This document shows positions 1-7,703 of a stretch of DNA of 37,488 nucleotides, in pieces. A model generated the notes under the pieces. That model was not told the origin of the DNA. It worked only from the letters and a program-made list of their open reading frames with translations, and ran no database searches. This DNA comes from Planctomycetota bacterium (GTDB taxonomy: Bacteria; Planctomycetota; Planctomycetia; Gemmatales; Gemmataceae), in assembly GCA_021324515.1 (NCBI GenBank), contig JAJPIY010000340.1:1-37488 (forward strand), read 5' to 3'. How positions within the stretch are numbered: position 1 is the stretch's first letter; every line of letters starts with the position of its first letter. The translations under genes and the position numbers were made by a program.

Positions 1-74
1 TCCGGCATGTCCCGGCGGATCATCCAGCGGATATGGACACGAACCTGTTCCTTTTCCGTGCGGTTCGTACTCAT
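1..74 (-). CDS. Partial GNAT N-acetyltransferase, RimI-like (N-terminus only)
   Basis: Only the first 24 codons lie in the window; the gene runs off the left edge. The ATG at 74-72 follows a strong purine-rich ribosome binding site (GGAGG about six bases upstream, in the 75-95 segment). The peptide contains IRWMIRRDMP, which resembles the opening strand of RimI-like ribosomal-protein-alanine acetyltransferases, where an 'IR.M...D...V..IE' pattern starts the GNAT fold. The acetyl-CoA binding motif is outside the window, so the family call is tentative. It would acetylate a protein N-terminus or small molecule in the cytoplasm. It is transcribed leftwards, and a terminator at 298-320 separates it from the DUF11 gene, so it probably has its own promoter. 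Confidence 0.55.
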   Translation of the reverse strand, partial: MSTNRTEKEQVRVHIRWMIRRDMP

Positions 75-467
75 GACCAACCTCCTCTCCTCCCCCTTCA
101 CGCGCGCGGCACCCCCTCCGTGGACGCACCGCGTCGTGATCGCTACGCTCCCGGTTCCGGCGGGACAAGCAGTAACGTTGCAGAAGGGCTTTTTGAATCG
201 CGGTCGGGACGGCGGACGGTTGCCCCGTCATCCTTAACGCGGCCAAATCTTAACAACGCTCCGGTTCCCGCTCAAGGTCAATGGGGGACGGCGTTTGAAA
301 AACGGGGGAATCCTTCCCCCTGAGGTAAACAACCGTCCTGGCGTTTCTTCGCTTGGCTGGCGGCCTGGAGTGGCTGCTGTAAAAACAAGTGGAGAGGCTT
401 ACCATAACCTGCTCCGGGCCGTTTGGCAACCAAATATTTTCCAAAAGTTCATTATTTTTTCGCGCAA
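75..467. other. Intergenic region between the acetyltransferase and DUF11 genes
   Basis: This 393-base stretch has one clear element, the minus-strand terminator at 298-320. The remainder (75-297) should hold the promoter and leader of the leftward acetyltransferase gene, but I saw no convincing -35/-10 pair. Short frames here, including one overlapping the DUF11 stop codon, have no recognisable content and one is crossed by the terminator. Confidence 0.6.
298..320 (-). terminator. Rho-independent terminator after the DUF11 gene
   Basis: Read on the minus strand, a perfect 7-bp stem (GGGGGAA / TTCCCCC, plus positions 304-310 and 314-320) with a three-base loop is followed by GTTTTT (298-303). 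This is a classic intrinsic terminator about 150 bases downstream of the DUF11 stop codon. The plus strand has no T-tract after the stem, so it looks unidirectional. Confidence 0.85.
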
Positions 468-2150
468 TCATCGCAACATCTCACCAGATAAGGACTTGAC
501 GGTTTCCGTTGCATGGACCTGGATGCTGATTGCTTTCTCCACCGGAACCTGTTTCTCAGCCGTCAGCTTGACACGGATGGGGCCTTTGCCCGCCTGTTGT
601 CCCCGCATCGGAATGGCGTAAACCACATCGCCGTGGGCGTCGAGCTGGGCCAGCGGCGCGAAACGCACTTGCTGGTTTTCGATTTGTCCCTTGCTCGGTC
701 CTTCTGCTTGGAAGGGAAGCACCGCATCGGGCAGCACAGCCGACAGCTGCACGCCGACGCAGGGCGCATCGCCCTTGTTGAAAACGTGAATACGGCAGAT
801 GGTCTCGTCGCCGACAGCCAGACGTTCCTCCCGGGCATGCACTTCCAGTTGCAGAATTGCTGTGGCTTGGGCGTGCAGCGTGTGGGTGACACGCGCCTCT
901 GGGAAGTTCTGCGTCAGGACAGCCGCGGTCATTGGCCAATCACCACCTTCATGGGCCTTGAGCCGAAAAGTCACCCGATGCCGTTGGCCAGCTCCCAGGT
1001 CGGTCAGCGACCAGACCAAGGTATGATGAATGCTATCGAACACGGCGCCGGTGCTGGCGGAGACGACCTCAAATGTTGGCGGCAGCGCTTGCACCAGGCG
1101 AACCTCCTTTGCCGTCAGCGCGGCTGGATTGGCGACTTCGAGGTGGAAGTCCACTTCGCGCTGCGTAGCAGTCGTGTCGGGCCCGTCCATTCGCAATGAT
1201 AAGTTCGGCTCGGTGATGACTAGGTCCACGGCGGCTTTGGCCTCGACGCCGCGGTCGGCTTGGGCGAGGACTTCGTGATGAAAGGTGCCGGATTCCACCG
1301 CTATCGTTTCCAGGGGAAGGCTTCGCGTCTGGCCCGGCAGCAGGTCGCCGAAATGCTCCACGCCGATTTTGGGACCGCGAGGGTGGTGCAACCCCGACGG
1401 CAACGTATCGTAAATCTTGATGTTGCGAACGGGAACATCGCCGTTGTTGGCTAGCTGAATGCGAAAGCGGACCGGTTCGCCGCGCGTCACCCGGGTACGG
1501 TCGGCGCTAATCGCAATGCTGAATGGTGGGCGCAACACCTGCGTGCGGAAGGCATTGCCCATCGGGCAACTCACATAGGGCCGCAAATGCAGTTCGCCGG
1601 CTCGGCTGAGTTCCAATTCGACTTTGAGGCGGCGTTCGCCGCCCACTTCGAGATAAGGCAAGTCCCAGATGAGGCGGTCCCCCTGTCTCACAGCCGGCGG
1701 ATCAGCCTTCTGAATACGGGCGTCGGTCGGCACCGGCTCCTCAACGTGCAACTCCGCGATCGCTTGTCTGCCCACGTTGCGGACCACGATCTCATAAGCC
1801 AACGGTTGTCCCAACAAGGACCGATCTGGTCCCAACACTTCGACAGACAAGACGGCCGGCGCCCCGCCCCCGCCGTTCACCGGTGGCGCCGGCGCTCCAC
1901 CGGTCTTTGCCACGTCGTTGACCTGAACTGTTGGCGGCAGCACAGGTGAAGACGGCGGTTGAGGAACGTCAGGGACGTATGCTGCCGACTGAATTGTCTG
2001 CGGAGTTGGGCGGGAGGGGCCTCCGATCGGAGGGGGCGTCACGGTCACAGCGGTGGCAATGATCTCGTGCTGGCTGTACAGCCTTGCAGGACTCAGCAGT
2101 AGGCATGCTCCTAGCATCCACCCGGACCCTATGAGGCGACAATGACGCAC
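468..2150 (-). CDS. DUF11 repeat-containing exported protein
   Basis: A 560-residue protein starting at GTG (2150-2148), with GGGG eight bases upstream right after the stop codon of the preceding gene. A hydrophobic N-terminal segment (about 6-26) suggests export; LGAC at 13-16 resembles a lipobox but is very early, so type I cleavage near residue 26 is as likely. Residues 30-95 are proline-rich. Four Ig-like DUF11 repeats follow (starting about 103, 210, 318 and 430), each with the 'Y.I.V.N.G...A..V.V.D.LP' pattern. DUF11 proteins are cell-surface or wall proteins of unknown function, common in planctomycetes. The gene sits 10 bases after a MazG-like gene, so the two are probably cotranscribed, although their functions do not suggest a shared pathway. 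Confidence 0.88.
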   Translation of the reverse strand: MRHCRLIGSGWMLGACLLLSPARLYSQHEIIATAVTVTPPPIGGPSRPTPQTIQSAAYVPDVPQPPSSPVLPPTVQVNDVAKTGGAPAPPVNGGGGAPAVLSVEVLGPDRSLLGQPLAYEIVVRNVGRQAIAELHVEEPVPTDARIQKADPPAVRQGDRLIWDLPYLEVGGERRLKVELELSRAGELHLRPYVSCPMGNAFRTQVLRPPFSIAISADRTRVTRGEPVRFRIQLANNGDVPVRNIKIYDTLPSGLHHPRGPKIGVEHFGDLLPGQTRSLPLETIAVESGTFHHEVLAQADRGVEAKAAVDLVITEPNLSLRMDGPDTTATQREVDFHLEVANPAALTAKEVRLVQALPPTFEVVSASTGAVFDSIHHTLVWSLTDLGAGQRHRVTFRLKAHEGGDWPMTAAVLTQNFPEARVTHTLHAQATAILQLEVHAREERLAVGDETICRIHVFNKGDAPCVGVQLSAVLPDAVLPFQAEGPSKGQIENQQVRFAPLAQLDAHGDVVYAIPMRGQQAGKGPIRVKLTAEKQVPVEKAISIQVHATETVKSLSGEMLR

Positions 2151-2160
2151 GACTTACCCC

Positions 2161-2532
2161 TTAATACCGTCCTTCCTCTTCTACACGATAGCGGCCTCGG
2201 CATTTCTCTACGGGATATTTCAGAACGTTGCGTGCCATCTTGCTAGCTACGGCATCGCTCAGATCCAGGTCGAGGGCGTTGCATAGGGCGAAGATCACGC
2301 CCGCTGCATCGGCGATTTCATCAGCGACCGCTTGCCGTTGCGCCGGCTCACGGACAAGAGCATAGGAAGCATCCGCGTCGATCCACAGAAAATGCTCCAT
2401 CAATTCTGCCGCCTCTGCTACCAGCGCCATGGCCAGGTTCTTGGGACTGTGAAACGGCTGCCAATCACGTTCGGCCACGAAACGCGCCATCGATTCGCGG
2501 AGCGTGGCTACGGTCGTCGTCCTGTCCGGCAT
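2161..2532 (-). CDS. MazG-like nucleotide pyrophosphohydrolase (dCTPase/RS21-C6 type)
   Basis: A 123-residue all-alpha NTP pyrophosphatase, expected to hydrolyse a (d)NTP to the monophosphate and pyrophosphate in the cytoplasm, as in nucleotide-pool cleaning. The metal-binding signature is visible as EAAEL near residue 40 and DEIAD near residue 73, matching the ExxE...ExxD pattern of the MazG/iMazG/dCTPase fold. The length fits the small single-domain members. I chose the ATG at 2532 because GGGAGG lies exactly eight bases upstream. The frame stays open 47 codons further, but that extension is basic, low in complexity and unlike the family. The DUF11 gene follows 10 bases downstream. Confidence 0.88.
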   Translation of the reverse strand: MPDRTTTVATLRESMARFVAERDWQPFHSPKNLAMALVAEAAELMEHFLWIDADASYALVREPAQRQAVADEIADAAGVIFALCNALDLDLSDAVASKMARNVLKYPVEKCRGRYRVEEEGRY

Positions 2533-2540
2533 GGCCTTCG

Positions 2541-2546
2541 CCTCCC
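2541..2546 (-). promoter_or_regulatory. Ribosome binding site deciding the MazG-like start
   Basis: GGGAGG on the minus strand with an eight-base spacer to the ATG at 2532. It favours the 123-residue product over the longer open frame beginning at 2673. Confidence 0.7.
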
Positions 2547-2699
2547 GCTGCGCGGCAATCCGCAATCCGAAGCCCGAAACAGACCGTATATCGCGTTCGG
2601 GCCTTCGGCTTGGGCGTATCGACTTTTCCCTTGTCTTCAGGTAGAGGGACAGGACTATAGCGGACGACGACAACCTGTCAAGGCGAAGTTTCGTGGAGA

Positions 2700-2811
2700 T
2701 CAGGGCAGTTCAATGTTTCAAGATAGGGAAAATGGGGCAGGGCCTGGCGACCATCGCTATTGAACTTATGGCAAGTTCCCTTACCCAGTTTGAAACATTG
2801 AACTGCCCTGA
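2700..2811. repeat. 112-base inverted-repeat element with perfect 22-base arms
   Basis: Positions 2700-2721 and 2790-2811 are exact reverse complements (22 of 22), enclosing 68 bases. A second inner pairing, AGGGAA at 2725-2730 with TTCCCT at 2776-2781, continues the stem after an asymmetric bulge. The size and perfect arms fit a miniature transposable element or a large extruding hairpin. I see no clear target-site duplication and no second copy in the window. Confidence 0.75.
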
Positions 2812-2856
2812 AAAGGACACCCTGTAGAGGAAAATGCTCTGGACATGCGCAGGTGG

Positions 2857-2886
2857 TTGTGGCATATCTCTTTACCATTCTAGAAT
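2857..2886 (+). promoter_or_regulatory. Possible sigma-70-like promoter for the lipoprotein gene
   Basis: TTGTGG (2857-2862), an 18-base spacer, and TAGAAT (2881-2886). The -10 box matches the consensus at five of six positions and the -35 box is weak. The -10 lies inside the perfect palindrome CATTCTAGAATG (2876-2887), which could be an operator. The start codon is 66 bases downstream. Confidence 0.3.
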
Positions 2887-2952
2887 GCCAAGCCAAGCAG
2901 GTGTGAAAAGCAGACTCGGCGTCCTCGTGCGCGCCTAGGCACTGGGGGTCTC

Positions 2953-3663
2953 ATGAGAGAAATCCAAAGGCGACGCTGGTTGGTTTGGGTCGTTTCTCTC
3001 TTTTGCCTACCTGTGCTTAGCTGCCGCAACAGCCGTAACGTCCGGACTCACCATGCTCCCCCGCCGCCGGACATCAAGCCAACGGTCCTCATTTACGTGG
3101 AAAGCGACGCTTTCGATGAATTATTTGAGACAGCCTTGGTCAATCAAGATCCCGCGATCCTCATTCAGACCGAGACCTCGCGTCCCGACTGGGGCCCGCG
3201 TTTGAATGCCTGGATCGCAGCTTGGAATCAGGGTGGCAGGGTGGTCGATGAACCGCGCCGGCGTTTCCGGATGCAGGCGCCGCTGGGAGGGCTGACGCCT
3301 TCGATCGTCAACAGCGATACCGTCCGCGAATTCCGTCTGCTTATCGATGACCTGATGACGCGGGCCGAGGATCTGGCCCGCCGCAGTTCCTCGTGGTGGG
3401 CCGAAGAGCGGACCCGACGTCGCCGAATCGAGCTGCTCAAACCCTACAGCCTGCGCTTCCATCTGGACCAGGACCAGAAAATACAGCTCCTCTTCTTTAA
3501 TGGCCGCTATGCGCGCTACTATCAGGAAGTCCTGGCCGCAATGGCGATGCATAGCACGGAGGACGCCGAAGGCTGGTCGCGCGCCATGACATGCTCGCGT
3601 TGCAAGATCAAGGCGCCGGGGATGACGGTGCAAAGGAGGCGCCCGATTTCGGCCGTCCCTTGA
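2953..3663 (+). CDS. Hypothetical lipoprotein
   Basis: A 236-residue protein with a lipoprotein signal: basic n-region (residues 1-8), hydrophobic core (9-22) and lipobox ending VLSC at 21-24, so Cys24 should be lipidated. A short proline-rich tether (about 36-40) follows, then a mixed alpha/beta region with a basic, Trp-containing helix near 145-160. I do not recognise a family. It is likely tethered to a membrane and exposed outside the cytoplasm. The last 25 or so codons look unlike the rest (basic, three Cys/Met-rich stretches), and another frame there gives an equally plausible acidic tail, so the C-terminus is uncertain. The gene is convergent with the kinase gene, whose stop is 19 bases away. 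Confidence 0.75.
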   Translation: MREIQRRRWLVWVVSLFCLPVLSCRNSRNVRTHHAPPPPDIKPTVLIYVESDAFDELFETALVNQDPAILIQTETSRPDWGPRLNAWIAAWNQGGRVVDEPRRRFRMQAPLGGLTPSIVNSDTVREFRLLIDDLMTRAEDLARRSSSWWAEERTRRRRIELLKPYSLRFHLDQDQKIQLLFFNGRYARYYQEVLAAMAMHSTEDAEGWSRAMTCSRCKIKAPGMTVQRRRPISAVP

Positions 3664-3681
3664 GGTGAGAGCAAAGTCAGC

Positions 3682-6600
3682 TCACTGCTTCCAATGCCGG
3701 GCCATTCGTGTCAATTGCCGGCGCACCCCGTCGGGGCGCAACCATCCGAAGCCGGCGTAGCCGAGTGTCCGCAATAGGGCCTGAAAATCGTTCTCCGTCC
3801 ACCTGGGCGATCCGTGACGTTTCAGCGACGGCGTGATTTCTTTCTCGGCCGGCCCCGATGGGAACAAACGAGCTAGCGGCAAGCGCCCGCGTTTACGCGG
3901 CAGCGGCTCGGCATAAGGGGTGTGCAGCGCGAGAAACATCTCCAGATAGGGCCGCGCGTCTTCGTCCCAGTCGGCTGGCTCCCTGTCGGTCATCTCCCAA
4001 TCGAGGAGCCACAAACGTAGGGTGCGGTCGGCGCTGCCCGACAGAGCGAAGCGGCCGTCGGCACTGAGCGAGACGCTGGTGACGGCGTCGCCGTGGCCGG
4101 CGAAGGTGCGTAGACATTGCCCGCTGGCCACTTCCCATAATTTTACGGTAGCATCGGTACTGCCGGAGAGAACATAGCGGCCATCGAAACTCAGGCAGAC
4201 CGAGGTAACAGCGCCATAGTGTCCCTCGAAAGTGCGCAAGCGACGGCCCGTATTCAATTCCCAGAGATGGACCGCACCAGACTGTACAAAGTGGCCATTG
4301 TCGCGCTGAATGACGGCTTGTCCGCAGCCGGTCAGGGCGAAGCGGCCATCGATGCTAAGGGCCACAGCGGTAACGGCCTGGGACTGCTCCTCGAAGAGCG
4401 GCAGACAATGGCCGGTCGAGGTCTCCCATACTTTCAGTTGTCCACTGGTGAAGAGTCGCTCGCCGTCGTTGCGGATGAGGAACAGCGCGCTGCCGGATAG
4501 GGCGAGGCGGCCGTCGGCACTGAGGGCGACGGAATGTACCGGGCCAGTATGGCCGTGCAAGACCCGGAGCAGCCGGCCGGCGGACACGTCCCATAAGTGG
4601 ACTGTGCCGTCGATGCTGGCGGAGACAGCCAGACGCGCATCGCCGCTCCAGGCCACGGACGTGAGCACATCGAGATCTTGGCGGCAGCTGCGTAGGCAAT
4701 CGCCCGTCCGCACGTCCCACAGCTTCAGGGTCGCATCCGTGCTGACAGAGAGCGCGAAGCGGCCGTCGCCTGAAAGGACTGCGGCCGTGACACTTCCCAT
4801 ATCGCCTTCGAGCGTGTGCAGGCAGCGGCCTTCATCTGGTTGCCATAATTTCAGAGTGCGATCGGCACTGCTGGACAGGGCAAGCCGGCCATTCTGGCTC
4901 AAACACACCGAGGTCACCGCTTCGGTGTGTTCCGCGAGGAGGGGGCCGCCCCAAGCGCCTTGCAGTGCTTGTCGCGGCAAATGGACGTAGAGATTGCTCC
5001 ACAGAGTCATCGCTTCCGGGCGGCGGCTGTGCCCCGGCTGAGAACGCGCTTCGCGGAGGTGCTGCGCGGCACGCACCGCCTGGCCAGCGGCCAACGCCCG
5101 CCGGGCCAGTTTCAAAGAACGCTCATACTCCGTCCACGCGGACAAAACGAGGTCGCTGGGCAATACGCGCGACAACACATAGGGGGCCGATTGTTCGCTG
5201 GGCACAACCCACAGCGCCAGCGTTGTATCGGCGCTGGCCGACGCCACCTGCCGTCCCGACCCAACCAAGCAAAGCGAATGTACAGTCCCCGCGTGGCCTT
5301 CCAGAGTAGCCAGACAGCGCCCGGTGTTGCGTTGCCAGATCTTGAGGGTGCGGTCTTCGCTGCCAGACAGAACATAACCCCCGCCCGCGCTGAAACAGAC
5401 CGAGGTCACACTGCCTTGGTGGCCCTCGAAGACACGGAGACAGCGGCCGGTAGCGGCCTCCCAGAGCCGAAGCGTGCGATCGCTGCTGCCGGATAGCACG
5501 TAACGGCCGTCGCTGCTCAAGACGGCCGCCAGCACCTTGTCCGTGTGGCCGGAAAAGGTCCGCAGTCGTTGCCCCTTGTCGGCGTCCCAGAGGAGGAGCT
5601 TGCGATCGCGGCTGCCGGACAAGATGTGGCGGCCATCACTGCTGGCGCTCACAGCGAGAACTGGTCCGTCGTGGCCGTCCAGCGTGCGCAGACAAAGGCC
5701 CGCGGCTGTGTCCCACAATTTGATGGTGCCGTCGCCGCCGCCAGAGAAGGCGAGTCGGCCGTCGCCGCTCAGGGCCACAGCCAGCACCCAATTGCGGTGC
5801 CCTTCGAGGACGTGAAGACATTTGCCACTTTCGAGCTGCCATAGCCGCAAAGTGTGGTCGGCGCTGCCGGACACGGCAATCCGGCCGTCGGCGCTGAGGG
5901 CAACACTGGTGACCCACTCGGCGTGGCCTTCTAAGGTGCGCAAGCAGCGGCCGCTTAGCGTGTTCCAGAGTTTGAGCGTGCCGTCTGCGCTGCCGGACAG
6001 GAGCGAACGCCCTTTGCGTCCGGCGCCCACTGAGGATACCCAACCGTTATGTCCTAGGAAGCGGCGTAGCAGTCGGCCGCTGGTGTGCAGACACTCCTGA
6101 GCCGCTTCCCGTACAGCGCGCACCTCGTCCAGCTCCGTGCTGGAGGCCGGCACGCGCTGGATCGTCTCCAGGGCCGCACGCCAATCGCCTTCCTCCAATT
6201 GCACACGCGCCAACAGATACGCAGGCAGCCATTCTCCGGCGTGCGCCTGGGCGACTTCCTGGAGCTGTTGCCGTAGCGCTTCCCCATTCAGACGCCCTGA
6301 GCGCCAGTGCGTCAGGCCGAGGTTGTACGTCGATTCGGGATGCTGCGGGTTGATGGTCAAGGCTTCCTGCCAGAGCTGCTCTGCTTCGTCCTGTTTGTGC
6401 AAGTCACACAGGGACAGGGCACGGTTGTTGAGAGCGTCGGCCCGTGCCTTGGCGGCATGGGGCGCCGGTCGGGGATAACTGCGGCCAAACGTCCGGGCGT
6501 ACAACTGTTGCAAGACCGCGACGATTTCCAGCATGTCGCGTGGCCGATCTTCTGGATTGGCCTGGAAGCACTGGTGGAGCAGTTCGGCCAAGGGCGGCGG

Positions 6601-7545
6601 CATCGATGGCAAGCCCGCATCCGCCCCACGCTCCAGATAATCGGCCAAGATACTGGCCGCCAGATAGCCGGCCGACCAGTAAGTTGATCCAGTGAACATA
6701 TGAAGTAAGGATACCCCCCAGCTCCAGATGTCGGTCTTGCGCGATACGGGCCGACCCTGGACCTGTTCCGGCGAGCAGAACGCTGGCGTCAATCCGCCGG
6801 CACTGACGAGGATCGTGCCTTGGGGTGATCCCGTCCTTCCTGCCTCTCTCCCGCCAGAGGAGAAGGGGCCGCCTCTTGCTCCTCTTATGGAGGAGGACTG
6901 GGGTAGGAGGATGCCGCCCTGCGCCTTGGCCATGCCGAAGTCCGTGACCTTGGCGATGCCGTCGCTGGTCATCAGGACGTTGCCCGGCTTAACGTCGCGA
7001 TGCACCAGGCCTTGCTCGTGGGCGTGCTGCAAGCCCCAGGCAAACTGAATGGCGATGTCGAGAATGCGTTCCAGAGCGCGTGTCGGCCCGCCGGCGTAGA
7101 GCTTGCGCGAACGAATCCACTCCGCCAGGCTGCCGCCGGCAACGTACTCGGCGAAGACATGCGGAATACCGTTGAGGCGACGGATGTAATGACAGGTTGT
7201 CAGGTAGGGATGCAGGCCGAGCTTGACCCAGGTTTCCGCTTCGCGCTCGAAGTCGGCCTTGTCTTGTTCGCTTTGAAAAAACTCGCGGCGGGGACATTTA
7301 ACGGCCAGGTCCATGTTCCAGCCGCGATGGTGGACGCGATAGACCAGGCCGCGTCCTCCGCTGGTGAAGACCTCGCGCACCTCATAGAGATCGAGAAGAA
7401 CATCACCGGGCTTCCACAAGCCGGCCGTCGTTTCTTCATCCGCTTGGCGGCCTTCATAAGTGCGTGTCGAAGGCAAAGATGGAGCGGACGGCTCATCGGA
7501 GAGCCACCACCAAGCCGAGGAACGTTTGGAAGAGCTATCGCCCAT
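3682..7545 (-). CDS. Serine/threonine protein kinase with TPR and two WD40 propellers
   Basis: A 1287-residue protein counted from the ATG at 7545. The kinase domain (about 52-350) keeps the key residues: Lys83 in AVKCP, Asp184 in HRDVKPGNV and Asp202 in DFG, so it should be active. The activation segment carries about 31 extra residues (roughly 212-242) before TPAFCSPEQ. A TPR-like region (about 370-480) follows, then seven WD40 repeats (about 493-790), a helical linker, and seven more repeats (about 880-1200). Repeats end in 'SGS.D.T.KLW'. Fourteen repeats make two complete propellers, probably docking platforms. No transmembrane segment is evident, so it is probably cytoplasmic. The frame is open to a GTG at 7707 overlapping the secretin stop, but that extension translates a dispersed hairpin repeat, so I start at 7545, although its ribosome binding site is weak. 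Confidence 0.92.
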   Translation of the reverse strand: MGDSSSKRSSAWWWLSDEPSAPSLPSTRTYEGRQADEETTAGLWKPGDVLLDLYEVREVFTSGGRGLVYRVHHRGWNMDLAVKCPRREFFQSEQDKADFEREAETWVKLGLHPYLTTCHYIRRLNGIPHVFAEYVAGGSLAEWIRSRKLYAGGPTRALERILDIAIQFAWGLQHAHEQGLVHRDVKPGNVLMTSDGIAKVTDFGMAKAQGGILLPQSSSIRGARGGPFSSGGREAGRTGSPQGTILVSAGGLTPAFCSPEQVQGRPVSRKTDIWSWGVSLLHMFTGSTYWSAGYLAASILADYLERGADAGLPSMPPPLAELLHQCFQANPEDRPRDMLEIVAVLQQLYARTFGRSYPRPAPHAAKARADALNNRALSLCDLHKQDEAEQLWQEALTINPQHPESTYNLGLTHWRSGRLNGEALRQQLQEVAQAHAGEWLPAYLLARVQLEEGDWRAALETIQRVPASSTELDEVRAVREAAQECLHTSGRLLRRFLGHNGWVSSVGAGRKGRSLLSGSADGTLKLWNTLSGRCLRTLEGHAEWVTSVALSADGRIAVSGSADHTLRLWQLESGKCLHVLEGHRNWVLAVALSGDGRLAFSGGGDGTIKLWDTAAGLCLRTLDGHDGPVLAVSASSDGRHILSGSRDRKLLLWDADKGQRLRTFSGHTDKVLAAVLSSDGRYVLSGSSDRTLRLWEAATGRCLRVFEGHQGSVTSVCFSAGGGYVLSGSEDRTLKIWQRNTGRCLATLEGHAGTVHSLCLVGSGRQVASASADTTLALWVVPSEQSAPYVLSRVLPSDLVLSAWTEYERSLKLARRALAAGQAVRAAQHLREARSQPGHSRRPEAMTLWSNLYVHLPRQALQGAWGGPLLAEHTEAVTSVCLSQNGRLALSSSADRTLKLWQPDEGRCLHTLEGDMGSVTAAVLSGDGRFALSVSTDATLKLWDVRTGDCLRSCRQDLDVLTSVAWSGDARLAVSASIDGTVHLWDVSAGRLLRVLHGHTGPVHSVALSADGRLALSGSALFLIRNDGERLFTSGQLKVWETSTGHCLPLFEEQSQAVTAVALSIDGRFALTGCGQAVIQRDNGHFVQSGAVHLWELNTGRRLRTFEGHYGAVTSVCLSFDGRYVLSGSTDATVKLWEVASGQCLRTFAGHGDAVTSVSLSADGRFALSGSADRTLRLWLLDWEMTDREPADWDEDARPYLEMFLALHTPYAEPLPRKRGRLPLARLFPSGPAEKEITPSLKRHGSPRWTENDFQALLRTLGYAGFGWLRPDGVRRQLTRMARHWKQ
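6820..6912 (-). repeat. Possible repeat-derived in-frame insert in the kinase activation segment
   Basis: This segment encodes Ser/Gly/Arg-rich, low-complexity residues between DFGMAKAQGG and the GT...TPAF motif. The DNA holds C-rich/G-rich blocks that pair imperfectly (CCTCTCTCCCGCC against AGAGGAGAAGGGG), resembling the CCCTCTCCC/GGGAGAGGG palindromes that recur between genes in many GC-rich bacteria. The match to such a family is inference from memory of the pattern. Confidence 0.4.
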
Positions 7546-7642
7546 CGTTATCACGCCGGCGTTGGCTGAGTCACACGGACTCACACAAGAGCGATCTACC
7601 TTCCTGTAAGGGTAACGCAAGCCGGCGTTGAGGTCTACCAGG

Positions 7643-7700
7643 GGTTGGCCGCGAGCCGTAGGCGAGCGCACTCGCCCTCCGCTACGGCCCGCGGCTAACC
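7643..7700. repeat. REP-like hairpin between secretin and kinase genes
   Basis: Arms 7643-7661 and 7682-7700 pair over 19 positions with one mismatch and one G-T wobble. An inner perfect stem GGCGAG/CTCGCC (7661-7666 and 7671-7676) closes on a four-base loop. Positions 7648-7669 recur exactly, in inverse orientation, at 34187-34208, so this belongs to a dispersed family. The hairpin begins three bases after the secretin stop codon. Confidence 0.75.
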
Positions 7701-7703
7701 ATT

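Larger units (their letters stand above)
2533..2952. other. Intergenic region between the MazG-like and lipoprotein genes
   Basis: This 420-base divergent region holds a 112-base inverted-repeat element (2700-2811), a perfect 12-base palindrome (2876-2887) overlapping a possible -10 box, and the leaders of both genes. Short frames here have no recognisable protein content. Confidence 0.6.

Noticed and set aside
250-471. A 73-codon minus frame overlapping the DUF11 stop codon
   Set aside because: The overlap looks like coupling, but the intrinsic terminator at 298-320 lies inside the frame and the peptide is unlike any protein I know.
2678-2896. A 72-codon minus frame over the inverted-repeat element
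   Set aside because: It is accounted for by the repeat itself and has no protein pattern.
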